A stretch of 64,000 nucleotides of DNA from Haliea sp. (GTDB taxonomy: Bacteria > Pseudomonadota > Gammaproteobacteria > Pseudomonadales > Halieaceae). A program made the position numbers and the translations under genes. Where the stretch lies: assembly GCA_024642245.1 (NCBI GenBank), contig JAHEBM010000003.1, positions 7,244 through 71,243 on the forward strand. Direction: 5' to 3'. Shown here piece by piece: positions 61,316 to 64,000 of the stretch. Each line of letters opens with the position of its first letter. Positions within the stretch are counted from its first letter, which is position 1. A model generated the notes under the pieces. That model was not told the DNA's origin and searched no databases. It saw only the letters and a list, made by a program, of their open reading frames with translations.

Positions 61316-62584
61316 CTATTTGCGCTTCATCGACATGAAGAACTCGTCGTTGGTTTTGGTGTCCTTGAGCTTGTCGGACAAAAATTCGATCGCGGCGAGG
61401 TCTTCCATGCCGTGCAGCAGTTTGCGCAGAATCCACATGCGCTGCAGTTCATCCTCGGCGGTGAGCAACTCTTCCCGGCGGGTGCCGGAGCGCCGGATGT
61501 TGATAGCGGGGTAGACACGCTTCTCCGCAACCTTGCGATCCAGGTGCAGTTCCATGTTGCCGGTGCCCTTGAACTCCTCGTAAATCACTTCATCCATCTT
61601 GGAGCCGGTATCGACCAGCGCGGTGGCGATGATTGACAGGCTGCCGCCCTCTTCAATATTTCGTGCGGCGCCAAAGAAGCGCTTGGGGCGCTCCAGGGCG
61701 TGGGCGTCCACACCACCGGTCAGCACCTTGCCCGAGCTTGGAATCACGGTATTAAAGGCCCGAGCCAGGCGGGTAATGGAATCCAGCAGGATGATAACGT
61801 CTTTCTTGTGTTCTACCAGGCGCTTGGCCTTTTCGATCACCATGTCGGCAACCTGCACGTGGCGCGAGGGCGGTTCATCAAATGTTGAAGCGACGACTTC
61901 GGCGCCGCGAATGCCGACCGAGCGCTGCATTTCCGTCACCTCTTCGGGACGTTCATCGATCAGCAATACGATGATGTAGCATTCCGGGTTGTTGGTAATG
62001 ATGGCCTGCGCGATATTCTGCATCATGATGGTCTTACCCGCCTTGGGGGGTGCCACCAGGAGGCCGCGTACACCTTTGCCCAAAGGTGCTACCAGGTCGA
62101 TGATACGGCCTGTGAGGTCCTCCGTGCTGCCGTTGCCTGTCTCCAGCGTGAGGCGCTGGTCAGGAAATAGCGGTGTGAGGTTTTCAAACAGGATCTTGTG
62201 CTTTGAGTTTTCCGGCTTGTTGAAATTGATTTCCCCGACTTTAAGCAGGGCGAAATAGCGCTCGCTGTCCTTTGGCGGGCGGATTTTTCCAGATATGGTG
62301 TCACCGGTACGCAGGTTGAAGCGGCGAATCTGGCTCGGGGAAACGTAGATATCGTCCGGCCCGGCGAGGTAGGAACTGTCGGCGGAGCGCAGGAAGCCGA
62401 AGCCGTCCTGCAGGATTTCCAGCACGCCGTCGCCGGAAATATCTTCCCCGCTCTTGGCGTGCCGTTTCAGGATTGCAAAGATGATGTCCTGTTTGCGCGA
62501 GCGCGCCATGTTTTCCAGTCCCATCTCCTTGGCGATGTCGATGAGTTCCTGGGTGGATTTGGTTTTCAGGTCGGTAAGATTCAT
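61316..62584 (-). CDS. rho: Transcription termination factor Rho
   Basis: Hexameric RNA helicase of 422 residues (E. coli 419). The N-terminal cold-shock-like RNA-binding domain contains [38 protein letters not shown] (in part), the P-loop is [15 protein letters not shown], Walker B is [14 protein letters not shown], and the Q- and R-loop regions follow. It ends mRNA synthesis at rut sites. It lies downstream of trxA, the standard order. A hairpin with arms GCTGACG (62647-62653) and CGTCAGC (62655-62661) sits in its 248-base leader. Confidence 0.97.
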   Translation of the reverse strand: MNLTDLKTKSTQELIDIAKEMGLENMARSRKQDIIFAILKRHAKSGEDISGDGVLEILQDGFGFLRSADSSYLAGPDDIYVSPSQIRRFNLRTGDTISGKIRPPKDSERYFALLKVGEINFNKPENSKHKILFENLTPLFPDQRLTLETGNGSTEDLTGRIIDLVAPLGKGVRGLLVAPPKAGKTIMMQNIAQAIITNNPECYIIVLLIDERPEEVTEMQRSVGIRGAEVVASTFDEPPSRHVQVADMVIEKAKRLVEHKKDVIILLDSITRLARAFNTVIPSSGKVLTGGVDAHALERPKRFFGAARNIEEGGSLSIIATALVDTGSKMDEVIYEEFKGTGNMELHLDRKVAEKRVYPAINIRRSGTRREELLTAEDELQRMWILRKLLHGMEDLAAIEFLSDKLKDTKTNDEFFMSMKRK

Positions 62585-62832
62585 AGAGGAAATAGCTGTG
62601 TTGTTTTAGGAGGGTTTGAATAATAGTTGTGTACGGGTGGAGCAGTGCTGACGGCGTCAGCGCACGATGCTTTAAAAAATACTATTAGGTGGTGAGTTAT
62701 TATCCGTGCACGGGGCTGTGCAACGAGTGAGAAGGTAGCACGCCCGGCAGGAGCCGTCTACCGCTTTTTTATGCCTGGAATACTATTGATATCAGGTACA
62801 TGAGCCCGGATTGCTCCGGGCTCACTTTTACC
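62585..62832. promoter_or_regulatory. trxA-rho intergenic region with two hairpins
   Basis: No gene recognised. Near trxA, arms TGAGCCCGGA (62801-62810) and TCCGGGCTCA (62815-62824) form a 10-bp stem just past the trxA stop; no T-tract follows on the minus strand, so termination may be partial. Closer to rho, a 7-bp-arm hairpin (62647-62661) sits in the leader. AT-rich stretches near 62672-62705 are possible promoter parts for rho, whose leader is known to be regulated in E. coli. Confidence 0.5.
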
Positions 62833-63159
62833 CTAGACGACTTCCTGGATGAAGGCGGTAAGCTGGGTTTTAGACAGGGCTCCCACCTTGGTCGCCTCGG
62901 CGTTGCCGCCCTTGAACATGATCAGGGTGGGAATGCCGCGAATGCCGAATTTCGGCGGGATATCAGGATTGGCGTCGACATCAACCTTGCATACCTTCAA
63001 CCTGCCGCTGTACTCGGAAGCGATTTCGTCCAGCACGGGGGCGATCATTTTGCAGGGACCACACCACTCCGCCCAGAAATCTACCAGCACGGGAATGTCT
63101 GAATTGAGTACTTCGGCGTCAAATGTGGCATCGCTGACGTGTACGATCTGGTCGCTCAT
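62833..63159 (-). CDS. trxA: Thioredoxin 1
   Basis: Thioredoxin of 108 residues. The active site is [10 protein letters not shown], with the cis-Pro in RGIPTLIMF and the buried Asp in [10 protein letters not shown]. It reduces protein disulfides in the cytosol with thioredoxin reductase. The ATG at 63159 gives the normal N-terminus; an extension to 63210 is not supported. It lies upstream of rho as in E. coli and Pseudomonas. Confidence 0.97.
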   Translation of the reverse strand: MSDQIVHVSDATFDAEVLNSDIPVLVDFWAEWCGPCKMIAPVLDEIASEYSGRLKVCKVDVDANPDIPPKFGIRGIPTLIMFKGGNAEATKVGALSKTQLTAFIQEVV

Positions 63160-63465
63160 GGTGCTCTCCGGTTGATCAGCAGACGAAATGTCCGCGTTTT
63201 GAGGAGGCAATCATACCACTGAAGTTTTGGTGGGCAACCGCGTCAGTAGAGTTTTTCGGAATGCAGATATGCCTGGTGGTCATATGTTTTCCCAGACAGT
63301 TGCTCACATTCTTTTCACGGTCGCCGGGTGGGGCAGGCATGCCCGGTGCATAACGTGCCCGGAAGGCGTCCATCCGGGGTATCTTTGCCCGACGAGCAAC
63401 AATTTATGAGAACCTCTGTTCGGTAGTCCTGTCACATGTGTGATAGTAGTGTCCTGGCCTCGGCA
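63160..63465. promoter_or_regulatory. Divergent intergenic region (306 bp)
   Basis: No gene recognised between trxA and the TVP38-family gene. GAGAGCACC near the trxA start (minus strand) is a weak ribosome-binding site. A small hairpin with arms GGGCA (63331-63335) and TGCCC (63340-63344) lies in the centre. No promoter hexamers stand out. Confidence 0.4.
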
Positions 63466-64000
63466 ATGAAAAAACAAGAAAATACAGGTGCGAATAACGT
63501 GTCGATCAAAAAAACCACAGTTGTTGTCCTCATTGCCGCGGCCATTGCCGGCTGGTTCTACCTGGACCTGGGCAGTTATCTCCAGTTCGACACCCTGCAG
63601 CAGAGGGTGGGCGGGTTGCGGGCCTGGTACGGCGACAACCCGCTGCTCGCCGGCCTGCTTTACTTCGCATTGTATGTGGGAGTTACCGCCCTGTCGGTAC
63701 CCGGTGCGGCAGTCATGACCTTGGCAGGGGGCGCGCTGTTCGGTTTCTGGTACGCATTGCTGCTGGTCTCTTTCGCCAGCAGTATTGGCGCGACCCTCGC
63801 GTTCCTGGTGTCGCGCCTGCTGCTGCGGGACTGGGTGCAGGACAGGTTCGGCAGGCAATTGCGTGCGTTTAATGCAGGCTTTGCCAGGGACGGGGCCTTT
63901 TACCTCTTTTCCCTGCGTCTCGTGCCCATTTTTCCGTTTTTTGTGATCAACCTGTTAATGGGCCTGTTGCCGATTCGCGCCTCGCGCTACTACTGGGTGT
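63466..64000 (+). CDS. TVP38/TMEM64 family (DedA-like) membrane protein, partial
   Basis: Incomplete at the right window edge; 178 residues are visible. After a short polar N-terminus comes a transmembrane helix (TTVVVLIAAAIAGWFYL), a soluble segment, then a hydrophobic core with ALSVPGAAVMTLAGGALFGFWYALLLVSFASSIGATLAFLVSRLLLRDWVQ (shown in segments), the SNARE-associated/TVP38 motif, and the later RLVPIFPFFVINLLMGLLPI. Such proteins are thought to move lipids between membrane leaflets. The ATG at 63466 lacks a clear ribosome-binding site; a GTG at 63499 is an alternative start. Confidence 0.9.
   Translation, partial: MKKQENTGANNVSIKKTTVVVLIAAAIAGWFYLDLGSYLQFDTLQQRVGGLRAWYGDNPLLAGLLYFALYVGVTALSVPGAAVMTLAGGALFGFWYALLLVSFASSIGATLAFLVSRLLLRDWVQDRFGRQLRAFNAGFARDGAFYLFSLRLVPIFPFFVINLLMGLLPIRASRYYWV

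Noticed and set aside
63304..63858. Minus-strand open frame of 184 codons near the right edge
   Set aside because: It opposes the TVP38-family gene, whose hydrophobic core and motif are convincing; the antisense product is low-complexity and Gln-rich.

Overview
The window looks like chromosomal DNA of a free-living, probably marine, gammaproteobacterium of the Cellvibrionales type (for example the Halieaceae/OM60 group). This rests on gene content and order, not on a database match. The housekeeping part has classic gammaproteobacterial neighbourhoods: argH / algZ-algR / hemC-hemD-hemX-hemY, trxA / rho / ubiD, and lptM-lysA-dapF-DUF484-xerC-HAD. The catabolic part combines CoA ligases, a TonB-dependent receptor, quinohemoproteins and TetR regulators, as is common in lipid- or terpenoid-degrading marine bacteria. 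No tRNA, rRNA, insertion sequence, CRISPR array or phage gene was seen.

Layout. (1) Positions 1-7.4 kb: an acyl-CoA dehydrogenase diverges from an operon of SDR, APH-type kinase, CoA ligase, TetR, alpha/beta hydrolase and LLM flavin oxidoreductase. The ligase, SDR, kinase and dehydrogenase together have the composition of the levulinate (Lva) / ACAD10-ACAD11 route, in which a 4-hydroxyacyl-CoA is phosphorylated and the phosphate is then eliminated. (2) 7.4-14.8 kb: a divergent TetR and a tightly overlapping eight-gene operon of SDR, NTF2-like protein, CoA ligase, two half-size MaoC proteins, a thiolase-fold protein without the nucleophilic cysteine, a DUF35 zinc-ribbon protein and a Rieske oxygenase. 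This resembles, in unfused form, the ChsH1/ChsH2-Ltp2 hydratase/retro-aldolase of steroid side-chain degradation. (3) 15-23.5 kb: a TonB-dependent receptor, a GST, two different periplasmic quinohemoproteins and a carboxymuconolactone decarboxylase-like protein. The receptor promoter and the operon in (2) share the palindrome TTGAAT-N3-ATTCAA, which suggests one regulon.

(4) 23.7-31.4 kb: two lipoproteins (DUF4136, DUF3080), then a compact five-gene cassette of a LolA-like periplasmic protein, two FtsX/MacB-type permeases, a LolD-like ATPase and an outer-membrane beta-barrel. This looks like a dedicated Lol-like envelope transport route. (5) 31.6-42.9 kb: cytochrome c5, a divergent TetR/dehydratase versus aminotransferase locus, rep, a thioesterase, ppnP, two tandem DUF1329 genes, comM and ubiK. 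(6) 43-46.2 kb: a nitrogen-control locus, torF-like porin / glnK / amtB / second PII gene. It is preceded by a recognisable NtrC dyad and a sigma-54 -24/-12 element.

(7) 46.2-64 kb: housekeeping genes for recombination, lysine and arginine synthesis, haem synthesis, a LytTR-type two-component system, ubiquinone synthesis, transcription termination and thioredoxin, ending in a TVP38-family membrane protein cut by the window edge. The most interesting parts are the two unusual CoA-thioester modules (1, 2), the operator that links module 2 to the receptor, and the Lol-like cassette (4).
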